From Streptomyces coffeae (GTDB taxonomy: Bacteria; Actinomycetota; Actinomycetes; Streptomycetales; Streptomycetaceae), in contig NZ_JAERRF010000027.1 in the NCBI RefSeq assembly GCF_016741875.1, positions 1-64,000 of the forward strand: a stretch of 64,000 bases of DNA. Direction: 5' to 3'. Positions 24,778 through 33,299 of this stretch are shown here, one piece after another. A program made the position numbers and the translations under genes. The notes under the pieces were generated by a model. The model had not been told where the DNA came from. It saw nothing but the letters and a program-made list of their open reading frames with translations, and made no database searches. Positions within the stretch are counted from its first letter, which is position 1, and every line of letters starts with the position of its first letter.

Positions 24778-26130
24778 TCAGCGCCCCTGGAGCCGGGCCG
24801 CTGTGCGGCGTACCGAGCCGAGCTTGTTGTAGAGAAGCTGCCCGGGGCAGTCCGTGGCGAAGCCGTCGCGGTGTCCGGAGATCACGTTGAGCCTCACACT
24901 GGTGCCCTCTGTGTACTTGTTCCCGCCAGCGGACACCAGGTGGACCACGGCCCTCGGATTCCTGTTGTAGAGGCCGAGTTTCCACGCGGTGAGCTCGGCG
25001 ATCGACTTCACCGCATTCTTGGACGGCTGCTCGGCGTCGAAGGTTCCGAGAACGGCGACACCCATGCTCTTGGCGTTGAATCCGCGGGTGTGCGCGCCGA
25101 TCACGGCCTTGGCCACCCCGCCGGATCGGCCCTCGTAGATGTTTCCGCACTTGTCGACGGTGAAGTTGTAGCCGTAGTCACGCCATCCCATGCTCTTGAC
25201 GTGGTAGCGGTAGATACCGCGCAAAAGGGAGGGGACTTCCGAGCAGTTGTAGGCGTTGCCCGTCACGGTGTGGTGGAGGAAGGCGACTTTGACGGTCTTG
25301 CTGTAGGCGTGGTCCTTCTCACGGAGCGTCTCGTCGGCGCCCCATCCGGCGCGGGTGATGATGCGGGGCCTGGGGGAGGTGTGCGGTGCGGTGGTGGCGG
25401 GGAGCGAGGGGGACGCCGAGGGCGCGGGCGGTGTCGCGGGTGCCGCGGGCTTGAGGGGCTTGAGGGGCTTCGTCGGCTTCAGGGGGTTCACGGGCTTCAC
25501 CGGTTTCACCGGTTTCACCGGCTTCCGCTTCGGCGAAGGAACCGGTCCCGTCGGAGGCGCGGCCATGGCACGGGGCGCCGCGGTGGGCGCGGTGCCCGCA
25601 TCCCCCGAGTTCACCAGTTGCAGCCGCATCCCCACCGGCAGTGCCGTGCGCGCCGTTCGCATCGGGCCGGGACGGACCCGGGCCTGCACCCCGTCGGCGT
25701 CGCCGACCCACAGCGGTGCCGTGCCGCCGTGTGCGCGGGTGCCGCCGCTCTCCGGCGAGGTGGGGTCGGGGGCTTCGTCCCCGTACGGTGCGAGGTCCCG
25801 CCAGGCGGACCACAGACCGGTGCCGGTCGCGCGCGTACGGATCTGCACCTGGGCGCCGAGTTCCGCCTCGGCGTTGTCCCAGACGACACCGACCAGGGAG
25901 AACGGCCGTACGCCCTGCGCGGCCACCTCCTGGGCGCCGCCGGGCGCGACCGCGCTCCGCGCGAGTCCGCCACCGAGCGGGCGCAGGGGCAGCGACTGGG
26001 TGCTGCCCGGCTGGGTGCCACGGGGGTGGGCGGAGGCGGTGTGGAGGGTGAGCGGGAGGGCGAGGGCGGCGGTGCACACGAGGCCGACCGAGGATGCAAA
26101 AAATGCGCGCATGTGAAAAATCGTGGACAT
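24778..26130 (-). CDS. Secreted peptidoglycan-recognition-type N-acetylmuramoyl-L-alanine amidase
   Basis: The 450-residue protein has a signal peptide (FFASSVGLVCTAALALPLTL, cleavage near residue 35), an extracellular N-terminal domain, a KPV/KPL-repeat linker at about 205-235, and a C-terminal amidase_2/PGRP domain at about 265-445. The zinc and catalytic residues appear in VAFLHHTVTGNAYNC, VIGAHTRGFNAKSMGVAVLG and SGHRDGFATDCPGQLLY. It would cut the amide between MurNAc and L-alanine in peptidoglycan outside the cell. The ATG at 26130 or the one at 26112 could be the start; neither has a clear ribosome binding site. Confidence 0.9.
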   Translation of the reverse strand: MSTIFHMRAFFASSVGLVCTAALALPLTLHTASAHPRGTQPGSTQSLPLRPLGGGLARSAVAPGGAQEVAAQGVRPFSLVGVVWDNAEAELGAQVQIRTRATGTGLWSAWRDLAPYGDEAPDPTSPESGGTRAHGGTAPLWVGDADGVQARVRPGPMRTARTALPVGMRLQLVNSGDAGTAPTAAPRAMAAPPTGPVPSPKRKPVKPVKPVKPVNPLKPTKPLKPLKPAAPATPPAPSASPSLPATTAPHTSPRPRIITRAGWGADETLREKDHAYSKTVKVAFLHHTVTGNAYNCSEVPSLLRGIYRYHVKSMGWRDYGYNFTVDKCGNIYEGRSGGVAKAVIGAHTRGFNAKSMGVAVLGTFDAEQPSKNAVKSIAELTAWKLGLYNRNPRAVVHLVSAGGNKYTEGTSVRLNVISGHRDGFATDCPGQLLYNKLGSVRRTAARLQGR

Positions 26131-26240
26131 AGCGTGACAGAACTGTCCATTCGGGAGCTGGTCCGGCGCCCGGCCCGGGTGGTGGCCGAACCCTCGCGCA
26201 CCCCGCTCGGGGCGAGGGGCGGCCGCGTACGCTTGCGCGG

Positions 26241-26990
26241 GTGAACGCCACCGATCGCACCCCTGCCGACCTGCTGCGATCCGCGCTCGCCGCGGACCCG
26301 GCCCGCCCGCTTGTGACCTTCTACGACGACGCGACGGGTGAACGCGTCGAACTCTCCGTGGCCACCTTCGCCAATTGGGTGGCGAAGACCGCCAATCTGC
26401 TCCAGGACGATCTGTCCGCCGCGCCGGGCGACCGGCTGGCGCTGCTGCTGCCCGCCCACTGGCAGACCGCGGTGTGGCTGCTGGCCTGCTCGTCGGTGGG
26501 TGTGGTCGCGGAGGTCGGGGGCGACCCGGCCACGGCCGATGTGGTCGTCAGCGGTCCGGACACCCTGGAGGAGGCGCGGGCGTGCTCCGGGGAGCGGATC
26601 GCGCTGGCACTGCGCCCGATGGGCGGCCGCTTTCCGCAGCCGCCACAGGGGTTCGCGGACTACGCGGTGGAGGTGCCGAGCCAAGGCGATCGCTTCACGC
26701 CGTACGCCCCGGTGGACCCGGACGCGCCCGCGCTCACCGTCGGCGGGCTGGAGCTGACGGCGGCCGAGCTGGTGGAGCGGGCGCGCGCGGACGCGGCCGG
26801 GCGGGGGCTCGGACCCGGTTCCCGGGTGCTGTCGGGGCTGGCGTACGACGGCTGGGAGGGGCTGTCGTACGGACTGTTCGCGCCGCTGGCCTCGGGCGGC
26901 TCGGTGGTGCTGTGCCGCCACCTGGACCAGCTCGACGAGCGGGCGCTGGCCGAGCGCCGGGAGAGCGAGCGCGTCACCGAGGGCGTGTAG
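26241..26990 (+). CDS. TIGR03089 family protein
   Basis: This is a 249-residue actinobacterial protein related to the N-terminal part of acyl-CoA synthetases and other adenylating enzymes (PLVTFYDDATGERVELSVATFANWVAKTANLL region, then SRVLSGLAYDGWEGLSYGLFAPLASGGSVVLC, quoted in parts). It lacks the C-terminal adenylation motifs and therefore is unlikely to be a complete AMP-forming enzyme. The GTG at 26241 starts it. It is divergent from the amidase and sits just before the LCP genes, an association also seen in mycobacteria. Function unknown. Confidence 0.82.
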   Translation: MNATDRTPADLLRSALAADPARPLVTFYDDATGERVELSVATFANWVAKTANLLQDDLSAAPGDRLALLLPAHWQTAVWLLACSSVGVVAEVGGDPATADVVVSGPDTLEEARACSGERIALALRPMGGRFPQPPQGFADYAVEVPSQGDRFTPYAPVDPDAPALTVGGLELTAAELVERARADAAGRGLGPGSRVLSGLAYDGWEGLSYGLFAPLASGGSVVLCRHLDQLDERALAERRESERVTEGV

Positions 26991-27209
26991 TTGTGCTCCG
27001 GGCGGCCCTCGGGGACCGCCCGGACGTCTCCTGACCCGTCCGGCGGACTGCGGGCCGAGCCCACGGGCCGCGCCGCCCACCCCGCGCGATGATCGACGGA
27101 TACGTACAACCATGTGCGGGGTTCGCATGTCTGTCCCAATAATTCGGGAACCCAGCACGCGATGCCAGTCCGCCCCGCGGGGGTGGACCACGGGTGGGAG
27201 GACGCGGAC

Positions 27210-28328
27210 GTGACGACAGACAGCCCGGACACGGTGCCCAGAGGCGGGCGGCGATGGCTGCGTGTGCTCGCGCTGGGCGTGGCCGTGCTGGTGCTGTCGA
27301 TCGCGGGGACGGGCTGGTGGTTCTACGAACGCCTCGACGGCAATATCCGCACCGACACCCGGACCGCGGACGAACTGCGGAAGTACGAGGCGGAGCGGCC
27401 GGTGTCGATGGTGCGGGACGCGCAGAACATCCTGCTGATCGGCTCGGACAACCGCGGTGGCAAGGGCAACCGCAAATACGGCCGGGACACCGGCACCCAG
27501 CGCTCGGACACCACGATCCTGCTGCATCTCCAGGCGAACGGCAGAAGCGCCACGGCCGTCTCGATCCCGCGCGATCTGATGGTGGACATCCCCGGCTGCG
27601 ACCGGGCGAGCGGAAAGCGGATGGCGCCCCGGTTCGCCCAGTTCAACTGGGCATTCGAGTACGGCGGGGCGGCCTGCACGATCCGCACGGTGGAGAAGCT
27701 CACCGGGATCCGCGTGGACCACCATGTGATCGTGGACTTCACCGGCTTCAAGAAGCTGGTGAACGCGGTCGGGGGCGTGGAGGTCTGCCTGAAGGAGTCC
27801 GTCGACGACGCCGATGCGCATCTGCGGCTGTCCGCGGGGCGTCAGGTTCTCCACGGTGAGCAGGCACTCGGTTATGTACGCGCCCGGTACAGCATCGGTA
27901 ACGGAAGCGACACCGAGCGTATCGCCCGCCAGCAGGAGTTCCTGGGCTCGCTTGTGAAGAAAGTGCAGAGCAATGGTGTACTGCTCAACCCGCGAAAGCT
28001 GTATCCCGTGCTCAACGCGGCCACCTCGTCACTGACCACGGATCCGGGGCTGGATTCGCTCAAGGACCTGTACGACCTGGTCCGGGGGGTCCGGAACATC
28101 CCCCGGGAGAAAATCCGTTTCCTCACGATTCCGCGCCAGCCCTATACGTACAACAAGAACCGTGATGAGCTCGTCCAGCCCGACGCCGATCGCTTGTTCC
28201 GGCAGTTGCGGCTCGACCAGCCGGTCTCCGTGACACGTTCCGTCACGTCCACGACGGAGGAAGATCCGAAGGCTGTGGACCGCAGCCCCTACCAGGGAAC
28301 GACGGCGGCGCGTGACATCTGCGACTAA
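27210..28328 (+). CDS. LCP family (LytR-CpsA-Psr) protein, paralogue 1
   Basis: LCP proteins transfer glycopolymers from lipid carriers onto peptidoglycan on the outer face of the membrane. The GTG at 27210 follows GGGAGG at good spacing, giving 372 residues with one N-terminal membrane helix at about 16-38. The LCP domain follows with NILLIGSDNRGGKGN, SDTTILLHL, VSIPRDLMVDIPGCD, GGVEVCLKESVDD and LGYVRARYSIGNGSD, including the conserved arginines and aspartates that bind the polyprenyl pyrophosphate. There is no LytR_C domain. It is the first of three LCP genes in a row in the same direction. Confidence 0.92.
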   Translation: MTTDSPDTVPRGGRRWLRVLALGVAVLVLSIAGTGWWFYERLDGNIRTDTRTADELRKYEAERPVSMVRDAQNILLIGSDNRGGKGNRKYGRDTGTQRSDTTILLHLQANGRSATAVSIPRDLMVDIPGCDRASGKRMAPRFAQFNWAFEYGGAACTIRTVEKLTGIRVDHHVIVDFTGFKKLVNAVGGVEVCLKESVDDADAHLRLSAGRQVLHGEQALGYVRARYSIGNGSDTERIARQQEFLGSLVKKVQSNGVLLNPRKLYPVLNAATSSLTTDPGLDSLKDLYDLVRGVRNIPREKIRFLTIPRQPYTYNKNRDELVQPDADRLFRQLRLDQPVSVTRSVTSTTEEDPKAVDRSPYQGTTAARDICD

Positions 28329-28374
28329 CCGCACAAAGCATGGGGCACGGACTCGTGAAGGGCGGGGAAAGGAT

Positions 28375-28389
28375 TGGGCAGAATGCCCA
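28375..28389. promoter_or_regulatory. Short inverted repeat between LCP genes 1 and 2
   Basis: TGGGCA and TGCCCA flank GAA in the 228-bp gap between the first two LCP genes. It could be an operator or a small hairpin. Confidence 0.3.
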
Positions 28390-28556
28390 GTTGTAGGGAA
28401 GTGGAATTTGTCACCGGCGTCGCTTGGCGCTGAACTGGGCGGATAGTGTGAGCGATCCGGTGCGCTCTACGAGGTGGCCGCGCACTGCAAGGAAGACGGA
28501 TGGGAGCGCCTTGAGGGGGAGGCGCCGCGTGGCACCAACGGAGGACACAGGCGACC

Positions 28557-30239
28557 GTGGACGCGCAAGGCGATGGGCGGGCGGACGAATTCGACCCCGC
28601 CGATCAGTGGGTGTTCGACCCGAACACCGGGAGCTACGAGCTGCGGCTGAACAACGCCGGGGCACCGGCTGATTCCGCCGGGACACCGCAGGCCCCCAGA
28701 TCCGCGAGTCGGCGCCGTGCGCCCGAATCCGAGCAGCGGGGGCGCCGGCGGGCGGACAAGCGGGAAGAGGCCCCGTCGGGGCCGGCCAGCCGGCGCAAGC
28801 CGAAGCCGAAGAAGTCCAAGGGGAAGAAGATCCTCTTGTGGACCAGCGGCACGCTGGCCTTTCTGCTGGTCGGCGGGGCGGCGGCGGCGTACTTCGTCTA
28901 TCAGCACCTCAACGGCAACATCAAGAAGGTCGATGTCGGCGAGAACAACGCCGCGGTCGCCGACGGCCCGATGAATATCCTGCTCATCGGCACCGACCGG
29001 CGTGACGGCAAGGGGAACAAGGGCTACGGCGACGCGGGCAGCGTCGGCCACGCCGACACCACGCTGCTGTTCCACGTCTCGGAGGACCGGTCGAACGCGA
29101 CCGTGCTGAGCTTCCCGCGGGACATGATCACCGATATCCCGGACTGCAAGACGAAGCAGGACGACGGCTCGTTCAAGAACATCCCGGGCGAGAAGGAAGT
29201 GCGCTTCAACACCAGCCTGGGCCAGGAGGAACGGGACCCCGGCTGTACCTGGCAGACGGTGGAGAAGATCACCGGCCTGAACATCAACCACTTCATGATG
29301 GCCGACTTCAACGCGGTCAAGGAGTTGTCCACGGCGGTCGGCGGGGTGGATATCTGCCTCGGCAAGGACGTCAACGACCCCAAGTCCCATCTGAACCTGA
29401 AGAAGGGCCGGCACACGGTCCAGGGCGAGGAGGCCCTGGCGTTCGTCCGGACCCGGCACGCGGTGGGCTACGGCGGCGATCTGGACCGGATCAAGCTGCA
29501 ACAGCAGTTCCTCAGTTCACTGATGCGCAAGATGAAGTCGAGCGGTTCGCTCACCGACCCGGGCAAGACCTGGAAGCTGGCCCAGTCGGCCACCAAGGCA
29601 CTGACGGTGGACACCGGGATCGGAACGGTCAGCAAGCTGGCCGAGTTGGGCAAGAACCTGAGCAAGGTCGATCTGAAGAACATCACCTTCGCGACGGTCC
29701 CCGTGGTCGACAACACCGACGGCGCCACGGTGCTGCTGGACAAGACCAAGGCCGAGCCGCTGTTCCAGATGGTGCGGCAGGACGTCTCGCTGACCGAGGT
29801 CAAGAAGAAGCAGAAGGCGGCCAAGGACAAGCAGGCGGCCCGGCTCAAGGGCCCCAAGGCCGAGCCCGCCGACGTCCGGGTCAAGGTGCTCAACGGCAGC
29901 GGGAAGTTCGGCGCCGCGCAGGAGACCGTCGACTGGATGCAGAACACCGAGGGGATGCTCCGCACCAGCAACGGCGGAAACGCTCCGTCGGAGCTGAAGA
30001 AGACCACCCTGGAGTACGCGCCCAACCAGGCCGACCAGGCCCGGCGCCTGGCCGACAGCATGGGACTGCCCGCCTCCGCGATGAAGGAGGGCACCGAGGA
30101 CGCCGAGCCGATGGCCGAGATGAAGCTGACGCTCGGGGGCGACTTCAAGGGCGCGGGTACACCGATCGCCGCCCCGGCGAAGGCGCCGAAGGACATCCAG
30201 CGGGTCGAGGCCGACGACAAGAACATCTGCGCCAAGTGA
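28557..30239 (+). CDS. LCP family protein with LytR_C domain, paralogue 2
   Basis: The 560-residue protein has a long cytoplasmic N-terminus ending in a very basic stretch (RRKPKPKKSKGKK), a membrane helix at about 92-115, and an LCP domain with NILLIGTDRRDGKGN, HADTTLLFHVS, LSFPRDMITDIPDC, GGVDICLGKDVND and FVRTRHAVGYGGDLDR. A LytR_C domain follows at about 440-530 (VKVLNGSGKFGAAQETVDW). It would attach glycopolymers to peptidoglycan. GTG at 28557 is preceded by GGAGG about 11 bases upstream. Spacing to the next LCP gene is 72 bases, so both may be cotranscribed. Confidence 0.93.
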   Translation: MDAQGDGRADEFDPADQWVFDPNTGSYELRLNNAGAPADSAGTPQAPRSASRRRAPESEQRGRRRADKREEAPSGPASRRKPKPKKSKGKKILLWTSGTLAFLLVGGAAAAYFVYQHLNGNIKKVDVGENNAAVADGPMNILLIGTDRRDGKGNKGYGDAGSVGHADTTLLFHVSEDRSNATVLSFPRDMITDIPDCKTKQDDGSFKNIPGEKEVRFNTSLGQEERDPGCTWQTVEKITGLNINHFMMADFNAVKELSTAVGGVDICLGKDVNDPKSHLNLKKGRHTVQGEEALAFVRTRHAVGYGGDLDRIKLQQQFLSSLMRKMKSSGSLTDPGKTWKLAQSATKALTVDTGIGTVSKLAELGKNLSKVDLKNITFATVPVVDNTDGATVLLDKTKAEPLFQMVRQDVSLTEVKKKQKAAKDKQAARLKGPKAEPADVRVKVLNGSGKFGAAQETVDWMQNTEGMLRTSNGGNAPSELKKTTLEYAPNQADQARRLADSMGLPASAMKEGTEDAEPMAEMKLTLGGDFKGAGTPIAAPAKAPKDIQRVEADDKNICAK

Positions 30240-30311
30240 CCGTCGCCGGCCGGCGGAGCAGGCTCGCCCCTCGGACCGGCCCACAACTGAAGCAGGAACC
30301 GGGGAGGCCCG

Positions 30312-31937
30312 ATGCGGCAGAGCAACGTGCGGGGGGAGAGACAGCGGCACGCCGCTGTGCCCGAACCCCGCGATCCGGGTGGGGATGACAGCCCGCCGGA
30401 AGGGGAAGGCCCCGCGCCGGACGGCGCGGGGCACCGCCGGGGCGGCGAGCGCCGCCCCAAGCGCAGCCGGGGCGTGCGCATACTGCGCTGGACCGCGTTG
30501 ACTCTCGCCGTGCTGGTGCTCGGCGCGGCCGGTGCCGGATATCTCTACTACCAGCACCTCAACGGCAATCTGCGGAAGGAGGAGCTGGACCTCGGCGACA
30601 GCAAGATCGGCAAGCCCGAGCCCAACGCCGCGGGCCAGACCCCTCTGAACATCCTCCTCATAGGCTCCGACAGCCGGAACAGCGCGGAGAACGTCAAGCT
30701 GGGCGGCGCCAAGCAGGACGCCGACCGCAAACCGCTGGCCGATGTGCAGATGCTGGTGCATGTCTCGGCCGACCGCAGCAACATGTCGGTGGTCAGCATC
30801 CCCCGTGACACCCGGGTGACCATCCCCCAGTGCACCGACCCCAAGACCGATGAGGTCTACCCGAAGACCGAGGCGGCCATCAACCAGTCGCTCCAGCACG
30901 GCGGTCCGGGTTGTACGGTCGCCGCCTGGAAGGAGCTGACCGGGGTCTACATCGATCACTTCATGATGATCGACTTCTCCGGGGTGGTGTCCATGGCGGA
31001 CGCCGTCGGCGGCGTCCCGGTGTGTGTCCGGGACAACGTCTACTCCCACGACAGCAAGGGCCATGGCTCCGGTCTGCGGCTGACGAAGGGCACCCACAGC
31101 GTCAAGGGCGTCCAGGCCCTCCAGTGGCTGCGCACCCGCTACGGATTCGAGGACAACACCGACATCGGCCGCGCCAAGGCCCAGCACATGTATATGACCT
31201 CGATGATCCGGCAGCTGAAGGCGGGCACCAAGCTCAGCGATCCGGGCAAGCTGATGGACCTGGCGGAGGCCGCGACCAACGCGCTGACCGTCGACCGCGG
31301 CCTCGGCACCGTCAAGCACCTCTACGACCTGGGCAATGACCTCAAGCGGGTGCCGACCAAGCGGACCACCATGGTCACCATGCCCTGGGAGTACGGCGGC
31401 GGCGGTGAGTATGTGAAGCCCAAGCCGGGCGAGGCCGAGCAGACCTTCTCGCTGCTGCGCAATGACATCGCGATGGACGGCAAGGACAAGAAGAAGCCCG
31501 ACCACACCCCGGCGCCCACCGCCCCCAAGGGCGAGCTCCCGGTGGTGGTGCAGAACGGCACGTCCAGCACGGTCCTGGGGCCGGTGTCCGGCCGGGCCGG
31601 TGTCATCACCTCCGAGCTGGCCCGGCTGGGCTACGCCAAGGCCACCGCGAGCACCGTTCTCACCTCGCAGGCCGACACCACCGTGCGGTACCCCGCCGAG
31701 GCCCAGCAGGGCGACGCGCTGGCCGTGGCCAAGGCGCTGAAGCTGCCGAAGTCCGCGGTGAAGTCGTCGAAGTCGGTGCAGGACGTGACGCTCGTGGTGG
31801 GCAACGACTGGCGCGAGGGCACCGTCTACCCCAAGCCGGCGAAGGAGGACGACGGCAAGACGCCCGAGAGCGCCGACGCCCTCAACGGCGAGGACAAGGG
31901 GGCGTGTATGAAGGTGAACCCGCAGTACACCTTCTGA
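30312..31937 (+). CDS. LCP family protein with LytR_C domain, paralogue 3
   Basis: The 541-residue protein has a charged cytoplasmic N-terminus, a membrane helix at about 57-80, an LCP domain (NILLIGSDSRNSAENVKLGG, VSIPRDTRVTIPQC, GGVPVCVRDNVYSHD, LRTRYGFEDNTDIGRA) and a LytR_C domain at about 415-500 (VVVQNGTSSTVLGPVSGRAG). GGGGAGG lies just before the ATG. It is closest in layout to paralogue 2 and both share the juxtamembrane segment YQHLNGN, which indicates tandem duplication. A strong terminator follows the gene. Confidence 0.93.
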   Translation: MRQSNVRGERQRHAAVPEPRDPGGDDSPPEGEGPAPDGAGHRRGGERRPKRSRGVRILRWTALTLAVLVLGAAGAGYLYYQHLNGNLRKEELDLGDSKIGKPEPNAAGQTPLNILLIGSDSRNSAENVKLGGAKQDADRKPLADVQMLVHVSADRSNMSVVSIPRDTRVTIPQCTDPKTDEVYPKTEAAINQSLQHGGPGCTVAAWKELTGVYIDHFMMIDFSGVVSMADAVGGVPVCVRDNVYSHDSKGHGSGLRLTKGTHSVKGVQALQWLRTRYGFEDNTDIGRAKAQHMYMTSMIRQLKAGTKLSDPGKLMDLAEAATNALTVDRGLGTVKHLYDLGNDLKRVPTKRTTMVTMPWEYGGGGEYVKPKPGEAEQTFSLLRNDIAMDGKDKKKPDHTPAPTAPKGELPVVVQNGTSSTVLGPVSGRAGVITSELARLGYAKATASTVLTSQADTTVRYPAEAQQGDALAVAKALKLPKSAVKSSKSVQDVTLVVGNDWREGTVYPKPAKEDDGKTPESADALNGEDKGACMKVNPQYTF

Positions 31938-31950
31938 TCCCGCACGAACG

Positions 31951-31989
31951 ACGAGGGGGCCGGACCCCGTGCTCGGGTCCGGCCCTCGT
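31951..31989. terminator. Terminator between LCP gene 3 and GT2 gene
   Basis: Arms at 31951-31967 and 31975-31989 pair over 15 bases with a two-base bulge and a 7-base loop. It separates convergent genes and could act both ways. Confidence 0.75.
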
Positions 31990-32079
31990 GGTGTACCGGT
32001 GCTCCGCCGCGTGGGCGCGGCCGGCCAGGACGCAGCCGCGGACGAACGACCGCACCTCGCGGCGCTTCCCGCGGAGCGC

Positions 32080-33099
32080 TCAGCTCTCGGCCATGACCGC
32101 CGGGCGGCGGCTGGCGATGACCTTCTTGGCGAGCGACCGCGGGCTGGTCAGAAAACCCCAGCCCCACGACATGTGCATGGTCGCCAGCGCGACCGGGATC
32201 CGCAGCCGGGCCGCAAGCGGCAGCCCCTTGCCCGCCGGGACCGAGCCCGCGGTGATGGCCGCCAGATAGCCGCCGGGGATCACCAGGCCCCACGGGGTGA
32301 CGGCCGCGCCCACGACCAGGCCCGCCGCGATGGCGATCACGGCGGTCGGCGGGGCCAGATAGCGCAGATTGATCGAGCCCTGGTGGAAGCGGGCCACCAC
32401 ATGGCGCCAACGCCCGTAGTCCTTGTACTGCTTGGCCAGCGCCCGCACGCTGGGTCGCGGCCGGTAGGAGACCTTCAGCTCGGGCGAGAACCAGATCAGC
32501 CCGCCCGCCTCACGGATCCGGAAGTTCAGCTCCCAGTCCTGGGCGCGGATGAACTCCTCGTTGTAGCCGCCCTGTTGCTCCAGCGCCGCACGGCGGAAGA
32601 CACCCAGATAGACGGTCTCGGCCGGGGCCGCTTCACCGCCGGTGTGGAACGCGGCGTTGCCGACCCCGACCTTGGAGGTCATGGCCGCGGCGACGGCGTG
32701 CTCCCAGTCGTTCTCGCCCTCGGCGTGCATGATGCCGCCGACGTTCTGCGCGCCGGTCTCCTCCAGGAGCCGCACGGCCGTCGCGATGTAGTCCGCGGAC
32801 AGCATGCCGTGGCCGTCGACCCGGACCACCACCGGATGGCGGGACGCCTTGATCGCGGCGTTCAGCGCAGCGGGGGTACGGCCCGTGGGGTTGGGCACGG
32901 TGTGCACCCGGGGGTCCTCGGCGACCAGCTCGGCGGCGATCTCGTCGGTGCGGTCGGTGGACGGGCCGAGGGCGATCACCACCTCCATCTCACCGGCGTA
33001 CTCCTGCTCCAGGATGTGCCGCACGGAGTTGCGCAGATGGCGTTCCTCATTGAGCACCGGCATGATCACGGAGACGGCCGGGAGCTGATGCGGGGGCAT
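32080..33099 (-). CDS. Family 2 glycosyltransferase, membrane-associated
   Basis: This 339-residue enzyme has the GT2 core: VSVIMPVLNEERHLRNSV, VVIALGPSTDRTDEIA, VVRVDGHGMLSADYI with the metal-binding acidic pair, and RAQDWELNFRIREAGG as the acceptor-side motif. Hydrophobic segments at about 255-300 (VIAIAAGLVVGAAVTPWGLV) suggest C-terminal membrane helices. It would add a sugar to a lipid or polymer at the inner membrane. Its location among LCP genes points to cell-wall glycopolymer assembly; donor and acceptor are unknown. Confidence 0.88.
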   Translation of the reverse strand: MPPHQLPAVSVIMPVLNEERHLRNSVRHILEQEYAGEMEVVIALGPSTDRTDEIAAELVAEDPRVHTVPNPTGRTPAALNAAIKASRHPVVVRVDGHGMLSADYIATAVRLLEETGAQNVGGIMHAEGENDWEHAVAAAMTSKVGVGNAAFHTGGEAAPAETVYLGVFRRAALEQQGGYNEEFIRAQDWELNFRIREAGGLIWFSPELKVSYRPRPSVRALAKQYKDYGRWRHVVARFHQGSINLRYLAPPTAVIAIAAGLVVGAAVTPWGLVIPGGYLAAITAGSVPAGKGLPLAARLRIPVALATMHMSWGWGFLTSPRSLAKKVIASRRPAVMAES

Positions 33100-33299
33100 G
33101 GCACCTCGGGGTTTTTGGGGGTCGACCCCCGGAAGACTGCGGGTATCGGGCCCACGTTACCGCGTATGGGGGATACCGGAGCGCGCCGCCCGGGTGGCAG
33201 CGGGCGGCACCGGCGGCGTGGGGCCGCCAAGGCGCTCATCGTATGGGCCTACGGTGAGGCGTTTCCGCCCCGCCCGCCCGTCACGGAGGTCTTGCGCCA

